The position numbers and the translations under genes were made by a program. The notes under the pieces were generated by a model. It was not told the origin of the DNA. It searched no databases and saw nothing but the letters and a program-made list of their open reading frames with translations. Below are positions 8,922 to 16,809 of a stretch of DNA of 46,358 nt, in pieces (the stretch's first letter is position 1; every line of letters begins with the position of its first letter). The DNA comes from an uncultured Luminiphilus sp. (GTDB lineage: Bacteria > Pseudomonadota > Gammaproteobacteria > Pseudomonadales > Halieaceae), in contig CALKNZ010000089.1 in the NCBI GenBank assembly GCA_938091995.1, positions 1 to 46,358 on the forward strand, in the 5' to 3' direction.

Positions 8922-9112
8922 GGCGCTGTCCTCCTATTAATAAGTAATGCCTAAGGGCCGTTTGCAGTAATGATGATCTGGGATGCAGGTCAAAGCAAGC
9001 GTATGCGGTGCTGAGGATTTTTAAGCACCTCTAATCCCACAGTTTTACTCTTTTTACTGGGTTTACGGTAGGGTACGGCGTCACCCCAACGCAATGGAAT
9101 CAGGGAATCAAC

Positions 9113-10045
9113 ATGAGCAACAGCACCCACACTTTTGCTGCCGACCCCCGCAATGCCGACATACAGATCAACATCAACGGCGATCTGTTACCTAGAGATA
9201 AAGCGGTGGTTTCGGTGTTCGACAGCGGATTTATCCTCGGTGACGGTATCTGGGAAGGCCTTCGTGTGCACGAAGGGGTGATACCTTTCATTACCCAACA
9301 TCTGAAACGACTCTGGGAGGGCGCAAAGGCGCTTGATCTGGAGCTGGGCCTCGACAAGGCTGAGTTAGAGGCGCGCCTCTATGACACCTTAGAAGCCAAC
9401 GCGATGCGGGAGCACGTGCATATTCGTCTCATGGTCAGCCGCGGCATTAAATCCACGCCCTATCAGGATCCCGCGTTCACCATCAGCCCGCCTACAATCG
9501 TCATTATTCCAGAGTATAAAAGTCCCGACCCTTCCCTTAACGACCGGGGTGTTCGGCTGTACACCGTGTATGTGCGTCGCGGCTACGCCGACGTGCAGGA
9601 TCCTCGGATTAACAGCCATTCCAAACTGAACTGTATTTTTGGCTGTATTCAGGCGGCCAAAGCGGGTTACGACGAAGCGCTGATGCTTGACCCCCACGGT
9701 CATGTCGCCACCTGTAATTCGACCCATTTCTTTATTGTCCGAGACGGTGAGGTGTGGACTTCCAGCGGGGATTACTGCCTTGACGGCATTACCCGACGCA
9801 ACGTGATTAACCTGTGCAAGGCCAACGGCATACCCGTGTTTGAGAAAAACTTTTCGGTGATGCAGGCCTACGGTGCCGACGAAGCCTTTGTTACGGGTAC
9901 CTTTGCCGGACTGACTCCGGTCTTTGACATCGATGGTCGTCAGGTTGGCGACGCTCGACGGGGGCCCATGGTGGACCGGTTGCAGGGACTGTACCGTGAT
10001 CTGCTGAACCATGAGGTTCAGTCCCATCGCCAGGCTCAGGGTTGA
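9113..10045 (+). CDS. Class IV PLP aminotransferase (BCAT/D-amino-acid transaminase-like)
   Basis: A 310-residue fold-type IV PLP enzyme. Seen: the FDSGFILGDGIWEGLRV segment (36-52) characteristic of class IV enzymes, RINSHSKLNCIFGC with the likely PLP lysine K171, GYDEALMLDPHGHVATCNSTHFFIV (185-209) with the E187 that hydrogen-bonds the cofactor, and DGITRRNVI. Class IV includes branched-chain aminotransferases, D-amino-acid transaminases and aminodeoxychorismate lyase; the motifs do not settle which. IlvE would normally sit with isoleucine/valine genes, and here the direct partner is a sulfotransferase-like gene with zero spacing. A specialised amino-acid or sulfonate substrate is therefore possible. 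Many codons end in C, more than in neighbouring genes. Confidence 0.83.
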   Translation: MSNSTHTFAADPRNADIQININGDLLPRDKAVVSVFDSGFILGDGIWEGLRVHEGVIPFITQHLKRLWEGAKALDLELGLDKAELEARLYDTLEANAMREHVHIRLMVSRGIKSTPYQDPAFTISPPTIVIIPEYKSPDPSLNDRGVRLYTVYVRRGYADVQDPRINSHSKLNCIFGCIQAAKAGYDEALMLDPHGHVATCNSTHFFIVRDGEVWTSSGDYCLDGITRRNVINLCKANGIPVFEKNFSVMQAYGADEAFVTGTFAGLTPVFDIDGRQVGDARRGPMVDRLQGLYRDLLNHEVQSHRQAQG

Positions 10046-10774
10046 ATGACAGTTCGAATCGCCATGTGGTCGGGGCCGCGAAATATTTCTACGGCCATGA
10101 TGCGTGCCTGGGAGAACCGTGCCGACTGTGCGGTGATCGACGAACCCTTCTATGCCTGCTATCTGGCGGACAGCGGGGCCCAGCATCCTGGTCGGGGAGA
10201 GATTCTCGCATCACAGCCCACGTGTAGGGAGAGGGTGATTGCCGGACTCACTGGGGATGAGCCCGCACCGGTCTATTATCAGAAGCACATGACCCACCAT
10301 ATGCCCGAAGGTTGCGACCTCTCTTGGGCGGTAGGTATGCGCCACGTGTTTCTGATCCGTGATCCGGCAGCGGTGATTGCGTCTTATCTGAACAAAATGC
10401 CTACGGTGTCTGCCGAGGACATTGGCATTGTCCGGCAGTGGGAGCTGTATAAAACCATCACCGATCTGACGGGTCGGCGGCCGCCAGTGATCGACAGTGC
10501 CGATGTCTTAGCCAAACCTTGTGTCGTGCTCGAGAAGCTCTGCGCCGCCCTCGATGTACCCTGGCGCGAACATGAAATGACCTCATGGCCTCTGGGACCT
10601 CGCGCCAGCGATGGCGTTTGGGCTTTGCACTGGTATCAGTCGGTTTGGGCATCTACCGGTTTCTCTGCGCCGTCGACTACCGCTGTAGATTTGTCTGGGG
10701 CGGCGCAGTCTCTGGCTCAGGACATGTTGCCTTTCTACGCGGCACTCTCAGCAGACCGCCTCAAGCCCGATTGA
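10046..10774 (+). CDS. Sulfotransferase-like protein coupled to class IV aminotransferase
   Basis: The ATG at 10046 directly follows the aminotransferase TGA (10043-10045). The 242-residue protein starts MTVRIAMWSGPRNISTAMM, where SGPRNIST is a P-loop-like 5'-phosphosulfate-binding motif, followed by the ENRADCAVIDEPFYACYL region. Later HVFLIRDPAAVIASYLN fits the 3'-phosphate-binding RDPxxVxxSxY element of PAPS sulfotransferases. I have met this sulfotransferase-like family beside class IV aminotransferases in other proteobacteria, but know of no proven reaction. Zero spacing implies equal expression and probably a shared substrate. A kinase-like P-loop role with loss of PAPS use remains possible. 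Confidence 0.72.
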   Translation: MTVRIAMWSGPRNISTAMMRAWENRADCAVIDEPFYACYLADSGAQHPGRGEILASQPTCRERVIAGLTGDEPAPVYYQKHMTHHMPEGCDLSWAVGMRHVFLIRDPAAVIASYLNKMPTVSAEDIGIVRQWELYKTITDLTGRRPPVIDSADVLAKPCVVLEKLCAALDVPWREHEMTSWPLGPRASDGVWALHWYQSVWASTGFSAPSTTAVDLSGAAQSLAQDMLPFYAALSADRLKPD

Positions 10775-10939
10775 GTGCTTATTTGGCGCGCAGTTTCTCG
10801 CAGCTCTGAGCTGCTATTTCCGGGTGTTATTCAGGGGTGTGAATGATGACCCGGTTCGGGATAGTGTGAACCGGCCGCCGCTCAGTGGTAACGTAACCCC
10901 TCACCCCAATGCCAGCGATACAGCTTCTCCGGAGATTTC

Positions 10940-11746
10940 ATGACCACCGTTAGCGATAGTTCCTTACTGATCAACGAGCAGGGTGCGCAAATGACCCTAA
11001 CCCTGAACCGCCCCGAAGTGGGCAATGCCTTCAGTGGGGCTATGGTCGACGCCCTCTACCAAACCTTCAGCGATCTGGCGACACGGGATGACATACGTGT
11101 CGTCGTGTTGGAAGGTGCGGGCAAGCACTTCTGTTCGGGTCTTGATCTAGTGGATGGTGGCTGGGGTTTTAATGAGCGTTCGGTGGGCATGCTGCTGGGT
11201 GTGCAACGACGCATTGGGCGTCTGTATTTGGCCATGCGGCGTTGTCCACAGGCAATAATAGCCACCGTGCAGGGCGCTGCCTATGGCGGTGGCCTGAGTC
11301 TCGCCGCAGCCGCCGACCTGCGAGTTGCTGACAGCACTGCAAAATTCTGTGCCGCTTATATTCGTATTGGTCTCACCGGCGCCGATATGGCCAGCAGCTA
11401 CCTCCTGCCGCGCCTGGTCGGTGGCTCTTTTGCGGCTGAAATGATGATGACCGGGCGTGCTTACGCTGCCGAAGCTATGGATAAACGCGGCTTTCTCTCC
11501 CACTTGACCGAGCCGGGGCAAAGGGAGGCATCGGTGTCAGCGCTGGTGAATGATTTATTGGCGACGGCCCCTCTGGGTCTTCGCCTGACCAAAGAGGCGG
11601 TGCACCTGGGTATTGATTCCCCCTCCATAGAAGCAACGATGGCTCTGGAGGATCGTCATCAGACCCTGTTGTCAATGACCGATGATGCGGCCGAAGCCAT
11701 GCATGCCTTTCAGGAGCGAAGGCCCCCAGATTACAAAGGTCGGTGA
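10940..11746 (+). CDS. Enoyl-CoA hydratase/isomerase family protein (crotonase)
   Basis: A 268-residue crotonase-fold protein acting on acyl-CoA thioesters. The CoA-binding and oxyanion-hole segments are visible as GAGKHFCSGLDL (about 55-66) and QGAAYGGGLSLAAAADLRVA (about 110-130). The second active-site segment reads RIGLTGADMASSYLLPRLVG, where hydratases usually have Glu in 'G..P..G....LPR'. Here the expected position is Gly/Ala/Asp, so the classical second glutamate may be absent and the reaction (hydration, isomerisation, decarboxylation or hydrolysis) is open. The start is backed by CCGGAG (10928-10933). It is 165 bp downstream of the sulfotransferase gene with its own leader, and convergent with meaB. 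Confidence 0.82.
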   Translation: MTTVSDSSLLINEQGAQMTLTLNRPEVGNAFSGAMVDALYQTFSDLATRDDIRVVVLEGAGKHFCSGLDLVDGGWGFNERSVGMLLGVQRRIGRLYLAMRRCPQAIIATVQGAAYGGGLSLAAAADLRVADSTAKFCAAYIRIGLTGADMASSYLLPRLVGGSFAAEMMMTGRAYAAEAMDKRGFLSHLTEPGQREASVSALVNDLLATAPLGLRLTKEAVHLGIDSPSIEATMALEDRHQTLLSMTDDAAEAMHAFQERRPPDYKGR

Positions 11747-11883
11747 TGATAGGTTGAGGGCAGGTTCAGATTTTACTTTCAGTGCTGCGGCGCTACAGCC
11801 GAGTGGGCAGCCCTGATATGGCGCGGATGGTTTGTATTGCCTCAGGAGTGTTCCCACAGGCCAGAGGTTGTAAGGACAATGGG

Positions 11884-12798
11884 TTAGTCGCGTTGTCGGT
11901 AAAACCGCTGCAAGAGCTCGGCCGCGTCTCCCAACTGTGCGTTTTCCGGGCTGCCAGCTGCAGGTGATGCCAGAAAAGCTTCAAAGTCTTGTATCAGCTG
12001 CGTTTTTGCAGCTTCTCGGGCCGCTTCAGAGCGACGCCTGCTGTGCGGGTTTTTGGCAGCATCCTGCATTAATTCGGCTAGCCCCTGCCACAGCTCCGGA
12101 ATGCCTTCGCCATCGGTGGCGATGGTGGTGAACACGCGTGGCGGCGTTGCGGCGGGTAAACACTGCAGCGATTGCTCAAGTAAAATTTTAGCGTTTTCAA
12201 GACCGGGTCGATCGGCTTTGTTTAAGACAAAGGCATCGCCCTGTTCCGTGAGGCCCGCTTTGTTCGCTTGGAAGCTGTCCCCCCAGCCGGGGTTGAGCAC
12301 CACCGCCACACGATCTGCTAGCGCCATGACGTCCAGCTCGACCTGCCCAATGCCCAAGGTCTCAATGATGACCAGTGGCCAACCCGCTGCATCCAGTACG
12401 TTGACCGAGGCTCGCGTTGCGGCGGCAATGCCTCCCTGCTGGCCCCGTGAGGCCATGGAGCGAAAGAATACTTTCTGTTCGAAGTGGCGGTAGTCCATGC
12501 GCACCCGATCGCCCAACAGTGCGCCGCCGGTTACTGAAGAACTGGGGTCAACCGCTAACACCGCAACAGCGCCATAATGGTCTAGAGCATGGGGAAGCAG
12601 GGCGCTGATTAGTGACGATTTACCAGCGCCGGGCGGCCCGGTGATCCCCAATACGTGTGCGGACGCGGGCTGCTGAAGTGCCGTCTGCTCAATCGTCAGT
12701 GCCTCGGGTCCTCCTGACTCGATGGCTGAAATTGATTTAGCGAGCGCCCTACGTACGGTAAAGTCGTCTGGTGAAGAAGCGCTTGTGCCGTCGCTCAT
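11884..12798 (-). CDS. meaB: MeaB/ArgK-type GTPase, B12 mutase chaperone
   Basis: A 304-residue G3E-family GTPase. Walker A GPPGAGKSS at 54-62; VLAVDPSSSVTGGALLGDRVRM is the family-specific switch segment; ETLGIGQVELDV replaces the Walker B region; NKAD (in FVLNKADRPG) gives guanine specificity. MeaB proteins protect and reload adenosylcobalamin in acyl-CoA mutases, gating cofactor transfer with GTP hydrolysis. The ATG overlaps the stop of the B12-subunit gene in an ATGA arrangement, placing it third in the operon mutase - B12 subunit - meaB. This close coupling is the best evidence that the divergent mutase is a working B12 enzyme. The canonical MeaB switch reads ET-V-G-x-x-Q; here it is ET-L-G-I-G-Q. 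Confidence 0.93.
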   Translation of the reverse strand: MSDGTSASSPDDFTVRRALAKSISAIESGGPEALTIEQTALQQPASAHVLGITGPPGAGKSSLISALLPHALDHYGAVAVLAVDPSSSVTGGALLGDRVRMDYRHFEQKVFFRSMASRGQQGGIAAATRASVNVLDAAGWPLVIIETLGIGQVELDVMALADRVAVVLNPGWGDSFQANKAGLTEQGDAFVLNKADRPGLENAKILLEQSLQCLPAATPPRVFTTIATDGEGIPELWQGLAELMQDAAKNPHSRRRSEAAREAAKTQLIQDFEAFLASPAAGSPENAQLGDAAELLQRFYRQRD

Positions 12799-13181
12799 TG
12801 TGCTGCGCTGAGCCCCGTCAGCCGATTGGCTGAATCGACAATATCGGTCAGCATGGATCCGGGAGGAAATACTTCCAGCCCCTTCGCTTGGAGTTGCTTG
12901 CAGGCGTGGGGTGGAATAGTCCCACCGGCAAAGATCGGCATGTCTGGCGCGGCGGATTGCACCGCGTCAACCGCCCTCAATGCCACGTCGATGTGACCAC
13001 CAACGTTAAGACCCACCAAATCAACATCCTCGTCAATAGCGGCCGCCACAATTTCAGCGGTGGTTGCCATGCCAATCATAATCACTTCAAACCCGGCATC
13101 GCGCAGGGCTCGAGCTACAATAGTAGGGCCCCGCCAGTGGCCATCCAGACCAGTTTTGGCCATAAGGATACGTTTTGGCAT
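12795..13181 (-). CDS. B12-binding small subunit of acyl-CoA mutase
   Basis: With the start at ATG 13181 the protein has 128 residues. The upstream AAAGGGGGTGA ribosome site is strong, and the longer frame from 13250 would overlap the mutase gene. It is a stand-alone cobalamin-binding domain: MPKRILMAKTGLDGHWRG holds the DxHxxG motif whose His replaces dimethylbenzimidazole below cobalt. VGLNVGGH stands where S-x-L is normal, and IFAGGTIPP is the GG motif. Separate B12 subunits are known for isobutyryl-CoA mutase (IcmB), 2-hydroxyisobutyryl-CoA mutase (HcmB) and some archaeal methylmalonyl-CoA mutases. It lies 16 bp after the large-subunit stop and overlaps meaB by 4 bp. Confidence 0.92.
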   Translation of the reverse strand: MPKRILMAKTGLDGHWRGPTIVARALRDAGFEVIMIGMATTAEIVAAAIDEDVDLVGLNVGGHIDVALRAVDAVQSAAPDMPIFAGGTIPPHACKQLQAKGLEVFPPGSMLTDIVDSANRLTGLSAAQ

Positions 13182-13197
13182 CAGGTAATCACCCCCT

Positions 13198-14829
13198 TTA
13201 ACATTGAATTGGCGTGCGCCAGTCACCGAAAACTTCTCGATACACGTCACCCACCTCGCCCAGAGTTGCCTCGGCTTCGAGACAATCCATCATGATCGGC
13301 ATAATGTTGTCGCTGCTGCGGCAAACACGCTCTAAATCTTTGAGCGCATTCTTTGCCCCTTTTTCATGTCGGGTCCGTTTAACTTCTTTGAGACGCTCCA
13401 GCGCCACATCAAAAGCATCATCGGTGCCGATAAATCCATCTATTTCAAAGGGGCTGCTATCGTCATGAGCCATAGTGACACCGACAATATTGGCCTCGCC
13501 ACTTTCGGTCTGCATGAATTCTTTGTGCTGATTTTCTTCCGCTTTTGCGTGCAGCCAACCCGAATCAAGGCAGGCCAGATAGCCTCCTCGGGTTTGTATT
13601 TCTTCAAAAAAGGCCCAGGATTTTTCAACGAGTTGCGCGGTTAAAGTTTCGACATAGTAAGATCCGCCGAGGGGGTCGGTGACGTCTGTGAGTCCGGTTT
13701 CCTCCATGAGAATTTGTTGAATTCGGACCGACATTTGATGAGCGTGTTCAGAGGGGATGGACAGGGCTTCATCGTAGCCCGACACGCCCAATGACTGCAC
13801 GCCACCCAAAACCGCACTCACCGCCATGAGTGCGCCGCGCACCAGATTATTCATGGGTTGCTGGTAAGCCATTTTTGATCCTGCGGTTACGCAGTGGATT
13901 CGCAGATTCGCGACCCGTTCATCTTTAATGTTGTAACGCTGCTTCAGCAGATCCGACCACATGAGTCGGGCGGCTCGCATCTTGCAGGCTTCCTCAAAAA
14001 TCTTGATGGAGGCCCTGAAGCTTACTCCCCCACATCCCCTAGCTGCGACTTCAAGGGGAATACGACCCCGCAACTGAATCTCGTCGAGGTACTCCACGGC
14101 ATTGGCAAACAAGCTCCCGAGCTCTTGATCTGGAGTGAGACCGGTATCGGCACCGTTGTAACCGGCGATTGACACAGGGACCCAGCGCGGAAGATGTTCA
14201 GTACAAAATTCGATGATATCGCCGTTGAATCGAAGGCCTGCATCGGTGGGAATTTGCTGTTTAGTCACGCAGCCCAGATAGGTGAGGTTAAAATCACTCT
14301 GCCCTGTGCCGGCAAGCTTACTGAGATCGTAGCCTCGCTTTTTGGCGACCGCCCAGTAAGCGGCCAAAGCAAATGGGGCGTGTTGCACCACCGCTCCCCC
14401 GGCATGGCCGAAACTGGTGTCCATGGGGAGCCCGTCGAGACAGATAGCGGTGTCCCGCACGCTTTGCATTACGGCTCCAGTCAGGCCCACATCTTCCCTA
14501 CGGGCCAGCACTTCAGGGTGGTCAACGTTATAGCAGTGGTCTGCCGTATTGCGGTCATGCTCCATGATGAACCCTGTCTCGCCATTTTTGAGCAGGAACT
14601 TAATGCGCTCGTTCTCATCCTCGGGCTTGCCAAAGCCACTCAGTTGAAAGATTCGCCAAGGCTTGGAACGGTAGCCTGAAGGGTGAAAGCCCCGATGGTA
14701 TGGCGCCTCTCCCGGAGCGATGTTCGTGCGCTGGGCATGCGAACTGGGGATATCTTCTGCCGTGTAATAGGTCTTAAGCGGAATATCTGAGCAAGCCTGC
14801 ACCGTGTCCTGCGGGTCTTTTGGGCGCAT
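13198..14829 (-). CDS. Acyl-CoA mutase large subunit, non-canonical active site
   Basis: A 543-residue catalytic (TIM-barrel) subunit of the methylmalonyl-CoA mutase family without its own B12 domain. Family landmarks: YHRGFHPSGYRSKPWRI (44-60), KLAGTGQSDF (171-180), LPRWVPVSIAGYN (213-225), KMRAARLMW, VTAGSKMAYQQPMNNLVRGA and TDPLGGSYYVETLT. Aligned by eye to Propionibacterium MCM, Tyr89 ('RQYAGF') corresponds to Leu63 ('FQLSGF'). Arg207, which binds the substrate carboxylate, falls at about Cys187. His244 ('SGYH') is Asn225 ('AGYN'). Known relatives with altered sites are isobutyryl-CoA mutase (Phe, Gln) and 2-hydroxyisobutyryl-CoA mutase (Ile, Gln). A methylmalonyl-CoA substrate is therefore unlikely; a neutral or branched acyl-CoA is inferred. 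It is first in the mutase - B12 subunit - meaB operon. Confidence 0.9.
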   Translation of the reverse strand: MRPKDPQDTVQACSDIPLKTYYTAEDIPSSHAQRTNIAPGEAPYHRGFHPSGYRSKPWRIFQLSGFGKPEDENERIKFLLKNGETGFIMEHDRNTADHCYNVDHPEVLARREDVGLTGAVMQSVRDTAICLDGLPMDTSFGHAGGAVVQHAPFALAAYWAVAKKRGYDLSKLAGTGQSDFNLTYLGCVTKQQIPTDAGLRFNGDIIEFCTEHLPRWVPVSIAGYNGADTGLTPDQELGSLFANAVEYLDEIQLRGRIPLEVAARGCGGVSFRASIKIFEEACKMRAARLMWSDLLKQRYNIKDERVANLRIHCVTAGSKMAYQQPMNNLVRGALMAVSAVLGGVQSLGVSGYDEALSIPSEHAHQMSVRIQQILMEETGLTDVTDPLGGSYYVETLTAQLVEKSWAFFEEIQTRGGYLACLDSGWLHAKAEENQHKEFMQTESGEANIVGVTMAHDDSSPFEIDGFIGTDDAFDVALERLKEVKRTRHEKGAKNALKDLERVCRSSDNIMPIMMDCLEAEATLGEVGDVYREVFGDWRTPIQC

Positions 14830-14944
14830 GTGATCAAACCTTTGTCAGTGCAAATTCTACCAAGCGTACTACATGTTTACTTTCCAGTATGCAATTGATA
14901 CGTTGAGTACCACAACTACAAGAAAACAAAGATGAGGTTCTGCC
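14830..14944. promoter_or_regulatory. Divergent promoter region between mutase operon and dehydrogenase operon
   Basis: 115 bp separate the divergent starts at 14829 (minus) and 14945 (plus). It must hold both promoters and is the natural target for the TetR regulator encoded 1.2 kb downstream. The best symmetry I see is imperfect: GCGTACT (near 14858) against AGTATGC (near 14887), one mismatch, arms 15 bp apart. GATGAGG upstream of the GTG at 14945 serves as ribosome site. No clear consensus -10/-35 pair is visible on either strand. Confidence 0.4.
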
Positions 14945-16123
14945 GTGTTTGGATACGATGCGTCGACGTTGGGTTTAACGGCTACTGAACGGGTGCACAT
15001 GGGTCGCCGTGTCGCTGAGGCGCTTGGCGAAGAGGCCGAGCTGTTAAACGCCCAACGGATCTTTCTTTTAGTCAGCACCACGTTGCGTAACAGCACCGAC
15101 GAAATTGCCCAAATTGAGTCTGTTTTGGGGGCGCGTTTGGCACATACCTATGATGGTATTGCTGCCCATGCGCCGCGAACCGATGTTCTTAAAGCCATGG
15201 CTGCTGCCCGATCTGTACAGGCAGACCTCATTATCACGGTTGGCGGTGGGTCTGTGACTGACGCGGGTAAAGTGATCGCCCTAGGCTTGAAGCACAACAT
15301 GCTCAAACACGAAGACTTTGAAGGTTTTTACGTTTATGTAGATGACAATGGCGATACGGTGGCGCCGGTCTTTGACGGACCTGATGTTCGTGTCATCTGC
15401 TGCCCTACCACATTGTCCGGCGGTGAATTCAACACCATGGGTGGTGTGACTGACGACCATGAAAACAAAAAGCAGGGCTATACCCACCGGATGATGGCCC
15501 CCGTTGCTATCGTTCTAGACCCTGCACTGACCCTGCATACGCCAGAGTGGCTCTGGCATTCGACTGGTGTACGAGCCGTTGATCACGCTCTGGAATCCCT
15601 GAGTTCTAATCACTCCAGTTATTTTTGTGACGGCGTAGCTGAGAGTGCCCTTCGCCTACTCAGCCAGGCCATGCCTGCGGTGAAAGCAGACCCTACCGAT
15701 CTCGACGCGCGCCTGCGCTGCCAGATAGGGGCCTGGCAGTCGATGATTCCCATTATTGGCGGTGTACCCATGGGAGCCAGTCACGCAATTGGTCACGTGC
15801 TAGGCGGTACCGCCGACGTTCCCCATGGTTATTGTTCCTGTGTTATGGCACCCGCGGTGTTAGCTTTCAACAAGCCTGTTACGGGTGCTAAGCAAGAGAA
15901 AATCAGCGATAGCTTTGGGCGGCCCGGAGAGGATGCCAGTGTTGTGCTCGATGACTTTATTCGCGGTTTGGATATGCCCCGCTCACTCGGCGAAGTAGGG
16001 GTCACTGATGATCAGCTCGATCTTATTGCCGAGTACACCATGCTGGACTTTTGGTCTCGGACAAATCCAAGGGAGATAACAGGTCCTGCCGATGTTCGTG
16101 GAATTTTAGAGCTGGTGCGCTAA
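14945..16123 (+). CDS. Iron-containing alcohol dehydrogenase / maleylacetate reductase-like
   Basis: A 392-residue group III (Fe-type) NAD(P)-dependent dehydrogenase. The dinucleotide motif GGGSVTDAGKVIALG (about 100-114) is the family's GGGS-x-x-D-x-x-K. Metal ligands fit AVDHALESLSSNHSS and the pair in GASHAIGHVLGGTADVPHGYCS. The GTADVPHG segment and the moderate length resemble maleylacetate reductase more than butanol dehydrogenases, but no catechol-cleavage genes are near. It probably oxidises or reduces an alcohol/ketone intermediate of the neighbouring pathway. The start is GTG 14945 behind GATGAGG. It is first in a plus-strand run, with a TetR gene starting 2 bp after its stop. Confidence 0.83.
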   Translation: MFGYDASTLGLTATERVHMGRRVAEALGEEAELLNAQRIFLLVSTTLRNSTDEIAQIESVLGARLAHTYDGIAAHAPRTDVLKAMAAARSVQADLIITVGGGSVTDAGKVIALGLKHNMLKHEDFEGFYVYVDDNGDTVAPVFDGPDVRVICCPTTLSGGEFNTMGGVTDDHENKKQGYTHRMMAPVAIVLDPALTLHTPEWLWHSTGVRAVDHALESLSSNHSSYFCDGVAESALRLLSQAMPAVKADPTDLDARLRCQIGAWQSMIPIIGGVPMGASHAIGHVLGGTADVPHGYCSCVMAPAVLAFNKPVTGAKQEKISDSFGRPGEDASVVLDDFIRGLDMPRSLGEVGVTDDQLDLIAEYTMLDFWSRTNPREITGPADVRGILELVR

Positions 16124-16125
16124 GG

Positions 16126-16785
16126 ATGACGGCAGCTGCCAACCTTGCGCAAGCAAACCTCAAGCACGAAGTGGCTGACTTCAAACGTCGGCGCATAAGA
16201 GAGGAGGCGAGCCATCTTTTTTTCGAGCAAGGCTATGAGAGCACCACACTCGATGCCATTGCGCAGCGACTCGATGTCACCAAGCCATTTCTTTACACGC
16301 ATTACGCGAATAAAACCGAATTGTTATATGACATTTGTCGAACTGGAATTTTGCAATCCTTAGCGGCGATTGAGCCGATCCTAATGGATAGGACTGACAG
16401 TGCCGTAGGGCGCTTGGGTCGTCTGGTAGAGGCTGTTTTAACAATCATTTTCGATTTTCAAGAATTCATTGTGGTTTACGAGCGGGAGGAAAAAAATCTC
16501 GACGAGGTGCAGGCTCGCGAGATACGAGAGCACCGAAGCCTGTTTGACCACAAACTGGCGACGTTATTGGAGCAGGGACAGCTGGCCAAAGAATTTGAAA
16601 TTGTAGACGCGGTGCTTACTGCCAATACCATTGGTGGAATGATGACCTGGGTAGCACTGTGGTATCGCTCAGGAGGGAAGCGCACTCGTTACCAGATCGT
16701 CAGTCACACCATGGCGATGGTATTTTCAGTCGTGGGCGCAAACCGTCAGGATCAAAGCGCACTTGTTGCTGCGGCCCGGCGATAG
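16126..16785 (+). CDS. TetR/AcrR family transcriptional regulator
   Basis: With the ATG at 16126 (two bases after the dehydrogenase TAA) the protein has 219 residues. The N-terminal TetR helix-turn-helix is plain: RRRIREEASHLFFEQGYESTTLDAIAQRLDVTKPFLYTHYANKTELLY spans about residues 23-70, of which TTLDAIAQRLDVTKPFLYTHY is the DNA-reading part. The rest is a helical ligand-binding and dimerisation domain typical of acyl-CoA- or substrate-sensing repressors. The frame extends upstream to 16051 inside the dehydrogenase gene, but no ribosome site supports it. Placed inside the catabolic operon, it most likely controls the divergent promoter at 14830-14944 and possibly itself. Confidence 0.9.
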   Translation: MTAAANLAQANLKHEVADFKRRRIREEASHLFFEQGYESTTLDAIAQRLDVTKPFLYTHYANKTELLYDICRTGILQSLAAIEPILMDRTDSAVGRLGRLVEAVLTIIFDFQEFIVVYEREEKNLDEVQAREIREHRSLFDHKLATLLEQGQLAKEFEIVDAVLTANTIGGMMTWVALWYRSGGKRTRYQIVSHTMAMVFSVVGANRQDQSALVAAARR

Positions 16786-16809
16786 TGCTTTGCAAGAGAT
16801 GAAAAAACT

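Noticed and set aside
11056-11675. Minus-strand open frames inside the crotonase gene
   Set aside because: Antisense shadows of a well-conserved gene, with no family motifs.
13182-13250. Upstream extension of the B12-subunit gene to 13250
   Set aside because: It would overlap the mutase coding end; the ATG at 13181 has a strong ribosome site and gives the normal N-terminus of the domain.
16051-16125. Upstream extension of the TetR gene
   Set aside because: It lies inside the dehydrogenase gene with no ribosome site; the ATG at 16126 gives a normal TetR N-terminus.
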